A DNA stretch of 64,000 bases from Arthrobacter terricola (GCF_004354015.1 NZ_SMRU01000004.1:154800-218799); one strand, 5' to 3'; counted from the first letter of the stretch, positions 52,539-62,005 are shown. The notes: generated by a model not told the origin, from the letters alone. Numbers and translations: made by a program.

Positions 52539-54032
52539 CTAGACGCCGGCCGTGGCGAGGGAGGCGGGCACTTCGGCCGCCACAGCATCGCGCGCGGGGA
52601 AAGACGGCGGATTGACGCCGGCCATTTCTTCCATGACACGCACTACCTGGCAGCTGTAGCCGAACTCGTTGTCGTACCAGACGTAGACCACGAGGTTCTT
52701 GTCGTTGGCAATCGTCGCCAGGCCATCCACGATCCCGGCGCGGCGCGAGCCGACGAAGTCCGTGGAGACGACCTCGGGGGAATCGATGAAGTCGATCTGC
52801 TTGCGCAGGTTCGAGTGCAGCGACATCTCGCGGAGGTAGTTGTTGACTTCTTCCTTGGTGGTTCCCTTTTCGAGGTTCAGGTTCAGGATCGCCATTGAGA
52901 CATCCGGGGTAGGAACGCGGATGGCGTTACCCGTCAGCTTGCCCTGGAGTTCCGGCAGGGCCTTCGCCACTGCCTTGGCCGCGCCGGTTTCCGTGATGAC
53001 CATATTGAGCGCAGCCGAACGGCCGCGACGGTCGCCCTTGTGGAAGTTGTCGATCAGGTTTTGGTCGTTCGTGAACGAGTGGACGGTTTCCACGTGGCCG
53101 TGGATCACTCCGAACTTGTCGTTGAGCGCCTTCAGCACGGGCGTGATGGCGTTCGTGGTGCAGGAAGCGGCGGTGATGATCTGGTCCGTGTCCTCGATCG
53201 AGCCGTGGTTGATGCCGTGCACGATGTTCTTGAGCGCACCCTTGCCCGGAGCGGTCAGCAGGACGCGTGCGACGCCCTTGCTCTTCAGGTGCTGGGACAG
53301 TCCTTCTTCATCGCGCCAACGGCCCGTATTGTCCACCACGAGTGCGTTGTTGATGCAGTAGGCCGTGTAGTCGATCGTGGCGGGGTTGTCCGAGTAGATG
53401 ACCTGGATCTCCACGCCGTTGGCGGTGATGGTGTTGGCTTCCTCGTCCACGCGGATGGTGCCTTCGAAGGAACCGTGGACGGAGTCGCGGCGCAGCAGGC
53501 TCGCACGCTTCACCAGATCGTTCTCCGCGCCCTTGCGGACAACGATGGCGCGCAGTCGAAGCCCGTGGCCGCCGCCTGCCTTTTCGATCAGGAGGCGGGC
53601 GAGGAGCCTGCCGATGCGGCCGAAACCGTAGAGGACGACGTCGGTGCTGGTGCGGTCGTCCGCGCCGCGCTTTCCGACGATCTCGGCGAGTTCGGCACGG
53701 AGGAAGTCGTCCAAGGAAGTGCCGGCGGCCTCGGCCTTGTACTTCTCATTGAGGCGGGCAATGTCAATGGCGGCAGCGCCAAGCTCGAGGCCCGCGAGGA
53801 CATTGAGCAACGGTGCTGTTTCTTCGAGCGGAAGTTCGGCGTTGCTCATCCGGCGGGCAAAGCGGTGGGCTTTCAGGATGTTCATCGACGACTTATTGAT
53901 GAGGCTGCGTCCGTGGATGCTGGTGACCACGTTGTTTTCACGGTAAAGCCGGCCGATCACCGGGATCATGGCTTCAGCCAGCGCTTCGCGGCTCATCCAC
54001 GTATCAAGACAAGAATCTGATGACTGGCTCAC
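52539..54032 (-). CDS. Glyceraldehyde-3-phosphate dehydrogenase, long form (GapB-like)
   Basis: Interconverts glyceraldehyde-3-phosphate and 1,3-bisphosphoglycerate. The 497-residue protein is ~160 residues longer than classical GAPDH. It has an N-terminal helical extension (residues 1 to ~125, AEAMIPVIGRLYRENNVVTSIHG in two parts) before the Rossmann motif VVLYGFGRIGRLLARL. Catalytic Cys lies in AASCTTNAI (~291), and WYDNEFGYSCQVVRV closes the domain. This architecture resembles C. glutamicum GapB, the gluconeogenic NADP-linked enzyme, so that role is likely but not proven. The start is GTG 54032 behind AGGAAGG. Confidence 0.88.
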   Translation of the reverse strand: MSQSSDSCLDTWMSREALAEAMIPVIGRLYRENNVVTSIHGRSLINKSSMNILKAHRFARRMSNAELPLEETAPLLNVLAGLELGAAAIDIARLNEKYKAEAAGTSLDDFLRAELAEIVGKRGADDRTSTDVVLYGFGRIGRLLARLLIEKAGGGHGLRLRAIVVRKGAENDLVKRASLLRRDSVHGSFEGTIRVDEEANTITANGVEIQVIYSDNPATIDYTAYCINNALVVDNTGRWRDEEGLSQHLKSKGVARVLLTAPGKGALKNIVHGINHGSIEDTDQIITAASCTTNAITPVLKALNDKFGVIHGHVETVHSFTNDQNLIDNFHKGDRRGRSAALNMVITETGAAKAVAKALPELQGKLTGNAIRVPTPDVSMAILNLNLEKGTTKEEVNNYLREMSLHSNLRKQIDFIDSPEVVSTDFVGSRRAGIVDGLATIANDKNLVVYVWYDNEFGYSCQVVRVMEEMAGVNPPSFPARDAVAAEVPASLATAGV

Positions 54033-54156
54033 AGAACTACCTTCCTAGGGTCAGCTACATACGCCCTCGTACATAGTTGGCGGCCGCCCGGAGTAATCCT
54101 GCGGCACTGGCATCGGCGGGACTTCGGTCTGCCCGGACACCTCGAACGTTGCAAGG

Positions 54157-54190
54157 AAAAACCGCCGGCTGCGAACGCAGACCCGGCGGT
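54157..54190 (-). terminator. Rho-independent terminator of rnpB
   Basis: Stem ACCGCCGG(GT)CTGCG / CGCAG-CCGGCGGT on the minus strand, followed by TTTTTCC. It lies about 95 nt after the RNase P RNA and before gap. Confidence 0.8.
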
Positions 54191-54285
54191 GGAACTTCTA
54201 CGTTCAGTGTCCATTCTAAAGTCAGGCAGGCAGCGCTTTGGCCGCGGGAGCGCGTGAATTCACTCACATGGCAACCCCGGCGCTC

Positions 54286-54688
54286 ATGGTGGATGGGTTG
54301 GCCGGTACGCCGGGTTCTGTGTTCCCCTGCCGTTGCCAACAAGGGAGTGGCGACCATCCATCTACGAACGCCGTTGCCGACGCCCTCCAGCGGCCTACCC
54401 GGACACTCGGGCGGGCAGCCCTCAATCGTGTCCTGTCTGGCCTTGCTCCGGGTGGGGTTTACCTAGCCTCCGCGGTCACCCACGGAGCTGGTGGTCTCTT
54501 ACACCGCCGTTTCACCCTTACCTGTTGCCTGCCTGTGCGGACACAAGCAAGCACGGGCGGTCTGTTTTCTGTGGCACTGGCCTGCGGGTTACCCCGAGTG
54601 GGCGTTACCCACCACCCTGCCCTGTGGAGCCCGGACGTTCCTCGAGCCACTTGCGTGGCGCGCGGCCGCCTGGCCAACCCATCCGCCG
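54286..54688 (-). ncRNA. rnpB: RNase P RNA, bacterial type A
   Basis: The catalytic RNA of RNase P. The minus strand shows the diagnostic 5' core GAGGAACGTCCGGGCTCC and ACAGGGCAGGGTGGTGGGTAACG, the P-domain CCACAGAAAACAGACCGCC, AGGGTGAAACGG, GTAAACCCCACC and GAACACAGAACCCGGC. The ends pair (GGATGGGTTGGCC with GGCCAACCCATCC), forming P1. Boundaries are good to about five bases. It is divergent from yaaA and upstream of gap. Confidence 0.96.
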
Positions 54689-54725
54689 TACAGTCTACCG
54701 GCGCTTGGCCCGGCGCTCTGACCGC

Positions 54726-54731
54726 TAATAT
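54726..54731 (+). promoter_or_regulatory. Candidate leaderless -10 of yaaA
   Basis: TAATAT lies six bases before the GTG start at 54738. Confidence 0.5.
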
Positions 54732-54737
54732 CGTCAG

Positions 54738-55502
54738 GTGCTGATTCTCCTCCCGCCTTCCGAAGGCAAGACACCTGCCGTCAAGGGCCCCTCCGTCGAT
54801 TGGGAAGCGCTGAGCTTTCCGGAGCTCAACAGCTACCGCGCCAAAGTGCTCGACGCGCTGGGACTGGTGAGCGCACACGAAGACGCCTTGGCGTTGCTGG
54901 GCGTCGGAGCGTCCCTCAAGGACGACGTCGAACGCAACACCCGCCTGCACGCTGAACCGGCGGCACCCGCCCACCAGGTGTACTCAGGGGTCCTCTACGA
55001 CGCTCTCGGCTACCGAAGCCTCACCGCGGCACAGCGGCGCAAGGCCGCCGAATCGATCCTCGTCGTCTCCGCGCTGTGGGGCGCCATCGGGTTCGGCGAC
55101 CGGGTGCCCGCCTACCGCCTGTCCATGGGAACGTCACTGCCCGACGTCGGACGCCTCGCCTCCTTCTGGAAGCCGCAGCTCACGCAGGCCCTCGCCGCCC
55201 GCGTGGAAGGCGAACTACTGGTGGATTGCCGGTCCAGCACTTATGCCGCGGCGTGGGTTCCGCCCGCCGCCCAAACGGTCTCCGTGAACGTGTTTTCAGA
55301 GGCCAACGGCAAGCGCACCGTCGTCAGCCATTTCGCCAAGCACACCCGCGGCGAACTAGCCCGTCACCTGCTGAGCCGGCGCGGCAAGGCTCCGTCCACC
55401 CCGGAGCAACTCTTGAAGGCCACGGAAGAAGCCTGGACGGCCGAACTGGTAGAGGGCACGGCCCGCAAGCCGCACAGCCTCAACATCATCCTCCGCGCCT
55501 AG
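54738..55502 (+). CDS. yaaA: Peroxide stress protein YaaA/DUF328 family
   Basis: A 254-residue member of the YaaA family; the E. coli protein lowers free iron under peroxide stress. It starts LILLPPSEGKTPAVKGP, has HQVYSGVLYDALGYRSL, VVSALWGAIGFGDRVPAYRLSMG (in parts) and the late segment KRTVVSHFAKHTRGELARHLL. The length and motif order match the family. The start is GTG 54738 with a candidate leaderless promoter. It ends one base before the convergent zinc-ribbon gene. Confidence 0.92.
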   Translation: MLILLPPSEGKTPAVKGPSVDWEALSFPELNSYRAKVLDALGLVSAHEDALALLGVGASLKDDVERNTRLHAEPAAPAHQVYSGVLYDALGYRSLTAAQRRKAAESILVVSALWGAIGFGDRVPAYRLSMGTSLPDVGRLASFWKPQLTQALAARVEGELLVDCRSSTYAAAWVPPAAQTVSVNVFSEANGKRTVVSHFAKHTRGELARHLLSRRGKAPSTPEQLLKATEEAWTAELVEGTARKPHSLNIILRA

Positions 55503-56240
55503 CTAGTTCCATTCGGCGGAGCGCACCAGGATGCAGCCGGAGTCCGGGCAAAAGACGATTTCGTCCTCCGCGGCCGCTTTGACTTCGGCGAGGTCTCCGG
55601 GACTGAGGGTCATCCCCGAGCCTTCCGATTTGCCATGGAACAGCCGCGCTGCCCCGACTCCCCGCTTTGCGAGGGTCCGTTCGTAGATCGCGAGCATGCC
55701 GGCGTCGAGACCTTCGGCGAAGCTGCTCCGCTCGGCGTGGAAGGCAGCTTCCTCGGCCGCAATCTCCGCTATGGCTTGGTCAAGTTCCGCACGGATCCCG
55801 GAAAAAGAACCCTGGATGTCGTCGACAATCTGCTGTTGGGCAGCTTGGCTCCCCCGCAGGGAGTCCAGCCGTTCGAGGATTTCCAGCTCGACGTCTTCGA
55901 GGTCGGAGCGGCGTTTGTTCAACGACGCAATATCGTTCTGCAGCGCGACCAAGTCCTTCGAAAGCCCCGTGCCGCTGTTCAACCGGGCCTCGTCCCGCTC
56001 GATGCGGCCGGCGACCTGCTCGACGTCGGACTCGGACTTACGCAGCTCGGCTTCGGCGTCGTGGACGGCCAGTTTGGCGGTCCCCAGTTGCCCGTTGGCA
56101 ATTGTAAGGGCGTCCTGCAGATCGACGATGCGGGGATCGTTTTCCAAAACACGACGGCGATTGGCCAGCGATTTGAGCTTGGCGTCCAACCCCTGCAGCT
56201 CAAGCAATTTCAACTGTTCCGCCGGTGCTGCCTTGGCCAC
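55503..56240 (-). CDS. Coiled-coil protein with degenerate C4 zinc ribbon (DUF164/CT398-like)
   Basis: A 245-residue protein: long helical hairpin coiled coil (about residues 10-180, with NRRRVLENDPRI and LNKRRSDLEDVELEILERL) and a C-terminal ribbon domain. Family members usually have two CxxC pairs. Here the first pair is replaced by KSEGSGMTLSPGDL and the second is CPDSGC, so zinc binding is unlikely or altered. The family is conserved beside Nif3 proteins in actinobacteria and may be a chaperone or nucleic-acid-associated factor; its role is not established. It starts 70 bp after the Nif3 stop. Confidence 0.85.
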   Translation of the reverse strand: MAKAAPAEQLKLLELQGLDAKLKSLANRRRVLENDPRIVDLQDALTIANGQLGTAKLAVHDAEAELRKSESDVEQVAGRIERDEARLNSGTGLSKDLVALQNDIASLNKRRSDLEDVELEILERLDSLRGSQAAQQQIVDDIQGSFSGIRAELDQAIAEIAAEEAAFHAERSSFAEGLDAGMLAIYERTLAKRGVGAARLFHGKSEGSGMTLSPGDLAEVKAAAEDEIVFCPDSGCILVRSAEWN

Positions 56241-56309
56241 GCGCTTACCTCCGCTTGATCGCGCCGGGTGAACTTCACTCCGGCCGGGCCAACGGCCCGT
56301 TTCTCGACT

Positions 56310-57242
56310 CTAGTCGCCGGCGGGAGTCAGAATGAAGTCCCACGGATCACTGTTGGTGGTAGCGACCCGGATCTCCACCTCGTGCCCTTGATCGGTGAGC
56401 ACATTGCCGAGGGCTTCGGCCGCCGCCGGGAGCCACAGCCATTCGCTCGCGAAGTGGGATACGTCAATGAGGTACGGCCTGCTGTCGACGGCGGCCTCCC
56501 TGGCCTCCGAGGCGGGGTGGTGGCGCAAGTCGGCCGTGACGTAGACGTCGGCATGGCTTGCCCGTACGGCGTCGAAGAGGCTGTCTCCCGCCCCGCCGCA
56601 CACTGCGACACGGCGCACGAGTCCGTCCTTGTCACCAGCCACCCGCACTCCGCCGGCCACGGCGGGCAGGACTTCGAATACACGTGCCGCGAAATCGCCC
56701 AGGGTCATGAGTTCGGGAAGGTCCCCGACCCGGCCGATGCCCTCTTCCGGCAGTCCGTGCGCCGCCGGAGCCAAGGGCACCACGTTCTCCAGGCCGAAGG
56801 CGTCAGCAAGGACGTCCGAAACACCGCCGACGGCGGAATCGCCATTGGTATGAACGGTCAGGAGGCCGGTTCCCGACTCGATAAGGCGATGCACCGCCAG
56901 GCCTTTGGCGCTCGTGGCCGCTACCGAAGTGACTCCCTTGAGGAGCAAAGGGTGATGCGTGACGAGTAGCCCGGCACCCCATTCGATGGCTTCATCGATC
57001 GCCTCGAGAGTCGGGTCCACGGCGAACATGATCTTGGAAACCGCGGCGGCGGGGCGTCCGGCCACCAGTCCGACCTCGTCCCACTCTTCCGCGAGGGACT
57101 CCGGCCAAAGCTCTTCCACGGCAAGCAACACCTGGCCGAGGTTCGGGATTCCCGTTCCTGGCGTTCCGGCTGCACCGTCTTCCGGCTCTTCCCCGGACCC
57201 TGCATCAGTAACGGCGGTGTTTACAGCTTCCATGCCTTCCAT
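56310..57242 (-). CDS. Nif3-like dinuclear metal-centre protein (YbgI/DUF34)
   Basis: A 310-residue Nif3/YqfO-type protein, forming toroidal hexamers with a dinuclear metal site. Metal-ligand signatures are GAGLLVTHHPLLLKG and GVSDVLADAFGLENVVPL in the N-terminal part, and the C-terminal block DVSHFASEWLWLP with the conserved H and E. GTP cyclohydrolase-like and metal-chaperone roles have been proposed for the family, none firm. It is the first gene of a probable operon with the zinc-ribbon protein and is divergent from msrA. The start could be ATG 57242 or 57233. Confidence 0.9.
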   Translation of the reverse strand: MEGMEAVNTAVTDAGSGEEPEDGAAGTPGTGIPNLGQVLLAVEELWPESLAEEWDEVGLVAGRPAAAVSKIMFAVDPTLEAIDEAIEWGAGLLVTHHPLLLKGVTSVAATSAKGLAVHRLIESGTGLLTVHTNGDSAVGGVSDVLADAFGLENVVPLAPAAHGLPEEGIGRVGDLPELMTLGDFAARVFEVLPAVAGGVRVAGDKDGLVRRVAVCGGAGDSLFDAVRASHADVYVTADLRHHPASEAREAAVDSRPYLIDVSHFASEWLWLPAAAEALGNVLTDQGHEVEIRVATTNSDPWDFILTPAGD

Positions 57243-57380
57243 TCTTACCCATTCCGGAGGAAGGACACGCGTACGCCCTCCTCCGGCTTCAAGACCGGGT
57301 ACCGCTCAACGCGGGTGCGACGTCATACTCCCGTAAGTTTGTGCGGGAATCATCCAGCGTCCCCGGCCATTGAAGAGATC

Positions 57381-57905
57381 ATGAAAACCTTTGTACTTGG
57401 CGGTGGCTGCTTCTGGTGCCTTGATGCCGTCTACCAAAAGACCAAGGGCGTCACGTCCGTCGTCTCCGGATACACCGGCGGCCACGTCCGCAACCCCGAC
57501 TACTACGACGTCTGTTCCGGAATGACCGGCCATGCGGAAGTGGTTGCCGTGACATTCGACGAAGACACCATTCCCGCCGACATCGTGCTGGACATGTTCT
57601 TCGCCATGCACGATCCCACAACGCTCAACCGGCAGGGATACGACGTCGGGACCCAGTACCGTTCATCGATGTTCTACTCCACAACGGAAGAGAAGATCCT
57701 CTTCGAAGAAGCCATCCTCCGTAACCAGGAGCTGTGGTCGAAGCCGATTGTGACCGAGGTTGTCCGGCTTCCGGAGTTCTACGAAGCCGAAGCGGTCCAC
57801 CAGAATTACTACGCGAAGTACCCCGGACAGGGCTATTGCCAGGTCATCATCAACCCAAAGCTCGCCAAAGCCAGGAAATATTACTCTTCGTGGCTCCGCG
57901 CGTAG
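57381..57905 (+). CDS. msrA: Peptide-methionine (S)-S-oxide reductase
   Basis: Repairs oxidised methionine. The 174-residue protein has the catalytic motif GGGCFWCLDAV with C10, then SGYTGGHVRNPDYYDVCSG, HAEVVAVTFD, and AMHDPTTLNRQGYDVGTQYRS. C-terminal YCQVIINPK provides a possible resolving cysteine. ATG 57381 is the family start, with GAAGAG a few bases upstream; a longer frame from 57315 does not match. No msrB is adjacent. Confidence 0.95.
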   Translation: MKTFVLGGGCFWCLDAVYQKTKGVTSVVSGYTGGHVRNPDYYDVCSGMTGHAEVVAVTFDEDTIPADIVLDMFFAMHDPTTLNRQGYDVGTQYRSSMFYSTTEEKILFEEAILRNQELWSKPIVTEVVRLPEFYEAEAVHQNYYAKYPGQGYCQVIINPKLAKARKYYSSWLRA

Positions 57906-57980
57906 CAGCGTTTAGCACCGCTCGTTAGGCTGACCTCAGCAGTAGCTATTTCAGCGAATTCAGAGAATAGGCATGAATAC

Positions 57981-58916
57981 ATGGCACGGATCTACGACGA
58001 CGTCACCCAGCTGATCGGCGGAACCCCTTTGGTCCGCTTGAACCGGCTCACCGAAGGCCTCGAAGCCCAGGTTGCCGTGAAGCTGGAATTCTACAACCCG
58101 GCCAACAGTGTCAAGGACCGCATCGGCGTGGCAATCATCGACGCCGCCGAGAAGTCCGGTGCGCTGAAGCCGGGCGGCACCATCGTCGAAGGTACCTCCG
58201 GCAACACCGGAATCGCGCTCGCACTGGTGGGCGCAGCCCGCGGCTACAAAGTCATCCTGACCATGCCGGAGACCATGTCCACCGAGCGCCGCGTCATGCT
58301 TCGCGCCTACGGTGCCGAGATCGTCCTGACTCCGGGCTCCGAAGGCATGCGTGGCGCCGTCGAAAAGGCCCAGGAAATCGTCGCCAACACCGAGAACTCG
58401 ATCTGGGCCCAGCAGTTCGCCAACGAAGCGAACCCCTGGATCCACCGCACCACCACGGCAGAAGAAATCTGGGCGGACACCGACGGCGCAGTGGACATCT
58501 TCGTTGGCGGCGTGGGCACCGGCGGTACCATCACCGGCGTCGGGCAGGTCCTCAAGGAGCGCAAGCCTGAAATCCAGGTAGTCGCCGTTGAACCGAAGGA
58601 CTCCCCCATCCTCAACGGCGGTGCTCCCGGCCCGCACAAGATCCAGGGCCTCGGCGCGAACTTCGTGCCGGAAGTCCTTGACACCAACGTCTACGACGAA
58701 GTGCTGGACGCCACCCTCGAAGACTCGGTTGCCACCGCCCGTGCGCTCGGCACCAAGGAAGGCATCCTCGGCGGCATCTCGGCCGGCGCGGCCGTGTGGG
58801 GGGCCTTGGAATTGGCAAAGCGTCCCGAGAACAAGGACAAGCTCATTGTTGCGGTGGTTCCCGACTTCGGCGAACGTTACATCTCCACCGTCCTTTTTGA
58901 CGACATTCGCGGCTGA
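57981..58916 (+). CDS. cysK: Cysteine synthase A (O-acetylserine sulfhydrylase)
   Basis: A PLP enzyme that makes cysteine from O-acetylserine and sulfide. The 311-residue protein has the PLP lysine K45 in [12 protein letters not shown], the substrate loop [15 protein letters not shown], the glycine loop [12 protein letters not shown], and [16 protein letters not shown]. The length and motifs are those of CysK rather than CysM or cystathionine synthase. It is followed 50 bp later by the serine acetyltransferase gene, so substrate supply and use are encoded together, and the two proteins often form the cysteine synthase complex. Confidence 0.96.
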   Translation: MARIYDDVTQLIGGTPLVRLNRLTEGLEAQVAVKLEFYNPANSVKDRIGVAIIDAAEKSGALKPGGTIVEGTSGNTGIALALVGAARGYKVILTMPETMSTERRVMLRAYGAEIVLTPGSEGMRGAVEKAQEIVANTENSIWAQQFANEANPWIHRTTTAEEIWADTDGAVDIFVGGVGTGGTITGVGQVLKERKPEIQVVAVEPKDSPILNGGAPGPHKIQGLGANFVPEVLDTNVYDEVLDATLEDSVATARALGTKEGILGGISAGAAVWGALELAKRPENKDKLIVAVVPDFGERYISTVLFDDIRG

Positions 58917-58966
58917 TTGCGGACTCCGCTCCACCGCTTTCTTTCATTTCCTGTAGAAAGGTCTTT

Positions 58967-59551
58967 GTGAGCTTCTTCGCAAGGCTGAGGGAAGACCTCG
59001 AGGCCGCCCGGTCACATGACCCGGCGGCCCGGGGCTCCTTTGAGAACTTTTTTGCGTACTCCGGGCTGCATGCCATCTGGGCGCATCGCCTGACCCATAA
59101 GTTGTGGCAGAACCCGGACCTCCGGTTCCCCGCGCGGCTTATCTCCCAACTCGCCCGGTTCCTGACCGGAATCGAGATCCACCCCGGAGCCACCATCGGC
59201 CGGAGGTTCTTCATCGACCACGGCATGGGCGTGGTCATCGGCGAAACCGCTGAAATCGGCGAAGACGTCATGATCTACCACGGCGTCACCCTTGGTGGCC
59301 GCTCCTTGGCCAAGGTCAAGCGCCACCCCACCATCGGAGACCGCGTCACGATCGGTGCCGGCGCGAAGGTCCTTGGACCCATCACCATTGGCGCGGACAG
59401 CGCCGTGGGTGCCAACGCCGTCGTCGTCAAAGACGCTCCGCCGGAGTCCATCATCACAGGCGTCCCTGCAACCTGGCGCCACCGCGACGCCAAGAGCGAA
59501 ACCAAACCGGCGGTGGACCCCGCCGAGTACTACATCGAATACCGGATCTAG
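58967..59551 (+). CDS. cysE: Serine O-acetyltransferase (EpsC type)
   Basis: Acetylates serine with acetyl-CoA, the committed step of cysteine synthesis. The 194-residue protein is the short type lacking the long N-terminal helical domain of E. coli CysE. It has [24 protein letters not shown] in parts, [22 protein letters not shown], the hexapeptide-repeat left-handed helix, [10 protein letters not shown], and [20 protein letters not shown]. The C-terminal YYIEYRI could dock CysK. The start is GTG 58967 with AAAGG five bases upstream. Its TAG stop overlaps the stop of the convergent SDR gene within CTAG. Confidence 0.95.
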   Translation: MSFFARLREDLEAARSHDPAARGSFENFFAYSGLHAIWAHRLTHKLWQNPDLRFPARLISQLARFLTGIEIHPGATIGRRFFIDHGMGVVIGETAEIGEDVMIYHGVTLGGRSLAKVKRHPTIGDRVTIGAGAKVLGPITIGADSAVGANAVVVKDAPPESIITGVPATWRHRDAKSETKPAVDPAEYYIEYRI

Positions 59552-60381
59552 CCGGAAAAGCGAACGTAGGCGTTCCAGAAGACCGCGTCGAAGGCGCGGT
59601 CCGGAAGGATGCGCCGCAAACCCAGAATGGTCCTGGCTCCCCTGCCCACCGGGTATCGGGTCCTGGGCCGACGTGCCGTGGCGGCGTGGAGCACTGCTCC
59701 CGCCACGGTCCGCGGGTGCGTGGAAAGAGCAGTTCCCGACGTCGACGCCAAGGCCGCCGCGACAACGCGCGCCTGCTCCCTGTACGGACCTTCACCGGAA
59801 ACCGCCAGCAACCCCTCACCGGCGATCGTGCCCCATTCGGTGTCCGTACCGGCAGGCTCAATGATGGCGACATCGATCCCGTGCGGCTTCAACTCAAGGC
59901 GCAGCGAATCACTGAGGCCCTCGACCGCAAATTTGCTCGCGTGGTACCAAGCGCCCAGGGGCTCGTACATTTTGCCGCCGATGGAGGAGACATTCACGAT
60001 CCGGCCGGACCCGGCGGCCCGCATCGCGGGAACCACCAATTGGCTCAGCCTGGCGAGCCCGAAGACATTGACCTCGAATTGGCGGCGCCCCTCGTCCAGC
60101 GGTACCTCCTCGAGCGAACCATAGGATCCGTAGCCGGCATTGTTCACAAGGACATCGATCCGTCCCTCCTCGGCAAGGATGAGATCCACCGCGGCCCGCA
60201 TGGAGTCTTCTTCGGTGACATCGAGGGACAACACCTTGATCCCGGCAGCCCTCAGGGGCTCCATCCGTTCGACCCTTCGGGCACCCGCGTAGACCAGGAG
60301 TCCGGCCTTGCGCAGCCGCAGGGCCGACTCGAAACCGATTCCGGTTGATGCACCTGTCACGAATGCTACTCGTTTCGGCAT
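59548..60381 (-). CDS. Short-chain dehydrogenase/reductase
   Basis: A 277-residue classical SDR. Cofactor motif [23 protein letters not shown] ([12 protein letters not shown]), catalytic serine in [11 protein letters not shown], and YHASK. The C-terminal ~70 residues ([20 protein letters not shown]) match the group often annotated as oxidoreductases of the hydroxysteroid/YdfG-like type; substrate unknown. ATG 60381 has AAGGAG six bases upstream; the long in-frame extension to 60888 overlaps gnd and is not coding. An imperfect hairpin (60438-60478) lies just upstream. Confidence 0.9.
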   Translation of the reverse strand: MPKRVAFVTGASTGIGFESALRLRKAGLLVYAGARRVERMEPLRAAGIKVLSLDVTEEDSMRAAVDLILAEEGRIDVLVNNAGYGSYGSLEEVPLDEGRRQFEVNVFGLARLSQLVVPAMRAAGSGRIVNVSSIGGKMYEPLGAWYHASKFAVEGLSDSLRLELKPHGIDVAIIEPAGTDTEWGTIAGEGLLAVSGEGPYREQARVVAAALASTSGTALSTHPRTVAGAVLHAATARRPRTRYPVGRGARTILGLRRILPDRAFDAVFWNAYVRFSG

Positions 60382-60437
60382 GGACTGCTCCTTGTCTGCG
60401 AACGGTTGAGGCCCGGCCGACTTTGCAGCGTACGGCA

Positions 60438-60478
60438 AAGGCCGGCGCCTCCCACAGTATCGGGGAAGCACCGGCCTT
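60438..60478. repeat. Imperfect hairpin between the SDR gene and gnd
   Basis: Arms AAGGCCGGCGCCTCCC and GGGAAGCACCGGCCTT pair at 14 of 16 positions. Immediately adjacent is the stronger gnd terminator, so two hairpins stand in tandem. Confidence 0.55.
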
Positions 60479-60481
60479 GTC

Positions 60482-60513
60482 AGGAGTGGAGCGGGGCAGC
60501 CCGCTCCACTCCT
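60482..60513 (-). terminator. Terminator of gnd
   Basis: Perfect 14-bp arms AGGAGTGGAGCGGG / CCCGCTCCACTCCT with a four-base loop, 11 bp after the gnd stop. No T-run. Confidence 0.78.
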
Positions 60514-60524
60514 CCAAATGTGCG

Positions 60525-61961
60525 TCAGTGAGTGTCGACGGCCGAAATTTCGGACTTGTCTTCGCTCCAGAGGGTGTGGAAGGTTCCTTCGGCGTCCACG
60601 CGGCCGTAGGTGTGGGCTCCGAAGAGGTCGCGCTGTCCCTGGATCACGGCGGCGGCCAGGCGCTTGCGGCGCAGTCCGTCGTAGTAGGCCAGCGAGGAGG
60701 AGAACACCGGTACCGGGATGCCAAGCTGCACGGCGGTGGCCACGACGCGGCGCCAAGCCGGCAGCGCTTCGGCGATTGCCTTGGTGAAGGCCGGGGCGAA
60801 CAGCAGGTTCGCCGGCTTCTGCTCGGCAGCGTAGGCGTTGGTGATTTCCTTCAGGAGTTCGGCACGGATGATGCATCCGCCACGCCACAGCGAAGCGATC
60901 TCGTCCAGCTTCAGCTCCCAGCCGTATTCCTTCGCGGCGGAGGTCAGCATGTCCAGGCCCTGGGCGTAGGAGACCAGCTTGGAGGCGTAGAGCGCCTGGC
61001 GGACGTCCTCGACGAAGTTCTCCGGAACCTCGACGGCGATTTCCTCACCGGCGAGCAGTTCCTGGCCCAGCTTGCGCTGTTCGGCCTGGGAGGACAGCGC
61101 ACGGGCGAAGACGGACTCCGCAATGCCGGAGACCGGCGAGCCCAGCTCGAGGGCCGAAATCACGGTCCAGCGTCCGGTGCCCTTCTGGCCAGCGGCATCC
61201 ACGACGACATCCACGAACGGCTTGCCCGTCTTGGCGTCCACGTGGCCCAGGACCTCGGCGGAGATTTCAATCAGGAACGAGGCAAGCTCGCCCTTGTTCC
61301 ACTCGGCGAAGATCTTGGACTGCTCGGCGGGTTCGATGCCCGCACCCGAACGCAGGAGGTCGAAGGCTTCACCAATGACCTGCATGTCGGCGTATTCGAT
61401 GCCGTTGTGGACCATCTTCACGAAGTGGCCGGCTCCGTCGGTGCCGATCCAGGCGCAGCACGGCTGCCCGTCGACCTTCGCGGAGATCTTCTCCAGCAAC
61501 GGGCCCAAAGCGTCGTAGGATTCACGCGAGCCGCCCGGCATGATCGAGGGGCCGTTCAAAGCGCCCTCTTCACCGCCGGAAACCCCGACGCCCACGAAGT
61601 GCAGGTCCTTCTCCGCCAGGGCTGCTTCGCGGCGGCGCGTGTCCTCGTAGTGGGAGTTACCGGCGTCGATCACAATGTCGCCCGGTTCCAGCAACGGCAC
61701 CAACTGATCAATTACTGCGTCCACCGGCTTGCCGGCTTTGACCATGATCAGCACCCGCCGCGGCTTCTCCAAGGAATCCACGAGCTCCTGCAGGCTCTCC
61801 GTACGGATGAAGTCCCCGTCGGAACCATGCTTGGCCAACAACGCATCCGTCTTTTCCACGGAACGGTTGTGCAAAGCAACGGTAAAACCATTGCGAGCCA
61901 GGTTGCGCGCCAAGTTGGCGCCCATCACTGCAAGGCCAGTCACACCAATATGTGCAGACAT
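60525..61961 (-). CDS. gnd: 6-phosphogluconate dehydrogenase, NADP-type
   Basis: Oxidatively decarboxylates 6-phosphogluconate to ribulose-5-phosphate, giving NADPH. The 478-residue protein is the long dimeric form. It has Rossmann motif IGVTGLAVMGANLARNLA, substrate signature VGVSGGEEGALNGPSIMPGG, KMVHNGIEYADMQ with the catalytic lysine, and WRGGCIIRAELL near the C-terminus. ATG 61961 (MSAHIGVTG) is the family start. The divergent GntR gene and the idonate-type dehydrogenase suggest regulation by gluconate or its catabolites. Confidence 0.96.
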   Translation of the reverse strand: MSAHIGVTGLAVMGANLARNLARNGFTVALHNRSVEKTDALLAKHGSDGDFIRTESLQELVDSLEKPRRVLIMVKAGKPVDAVIDQLVPLLEPGDIVIDAGNSHYEDTRRREAALAEKDLHFVGVGVSGGEEGALNGPSIMPGGSRESYDALGPLLEKISAKVDGQPCCAWIGTDGAGHFVKMVHNGIEYADMQVIGEAFDLLRSGAGIEPAEQSKIFAEWNKGELASFLIEISAEVLGHVDAKTGKPFVDVVVDAAGQKGTGRWTVISALELGSPVSGIAESVFARALSSQAEQRKLGQELLAGEEIAVEVPENFVEDVRQALYASKLVSYAQGLDMLTSAAKEYGWELKLDEIASLWRGGCIIRAELLKEITNAYAAEQKPANLLFAPAFTKAIAEALPAWRRVVATAVQLGIPVPVFSSSLAYYDGLRRKRLAAAVIQGQRDLFGAHTYGRVDAEGTFHTLWSEDKSEISAVDTH

Positions 61962-62005
61962 CAAAACTCCAATTCTTCGTGTGCATCGAGTCCTGCTCAG
62001 CGCGA

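Noticed and set aside
54285..54720. Open reading frames within the RNase P RNA region
   Set aside because: The conserved RNase P core sequence and pairing ends explain the region; translations are not protein-like.
60382..60888. N-terminal extension of the SDR gene into the gnd region
   Set aside because: ATG 60381 has an ideal ribosome site and the family start; the extension is antisense to nothing coding on its strand and overlaps the gnd terminator and gnd.
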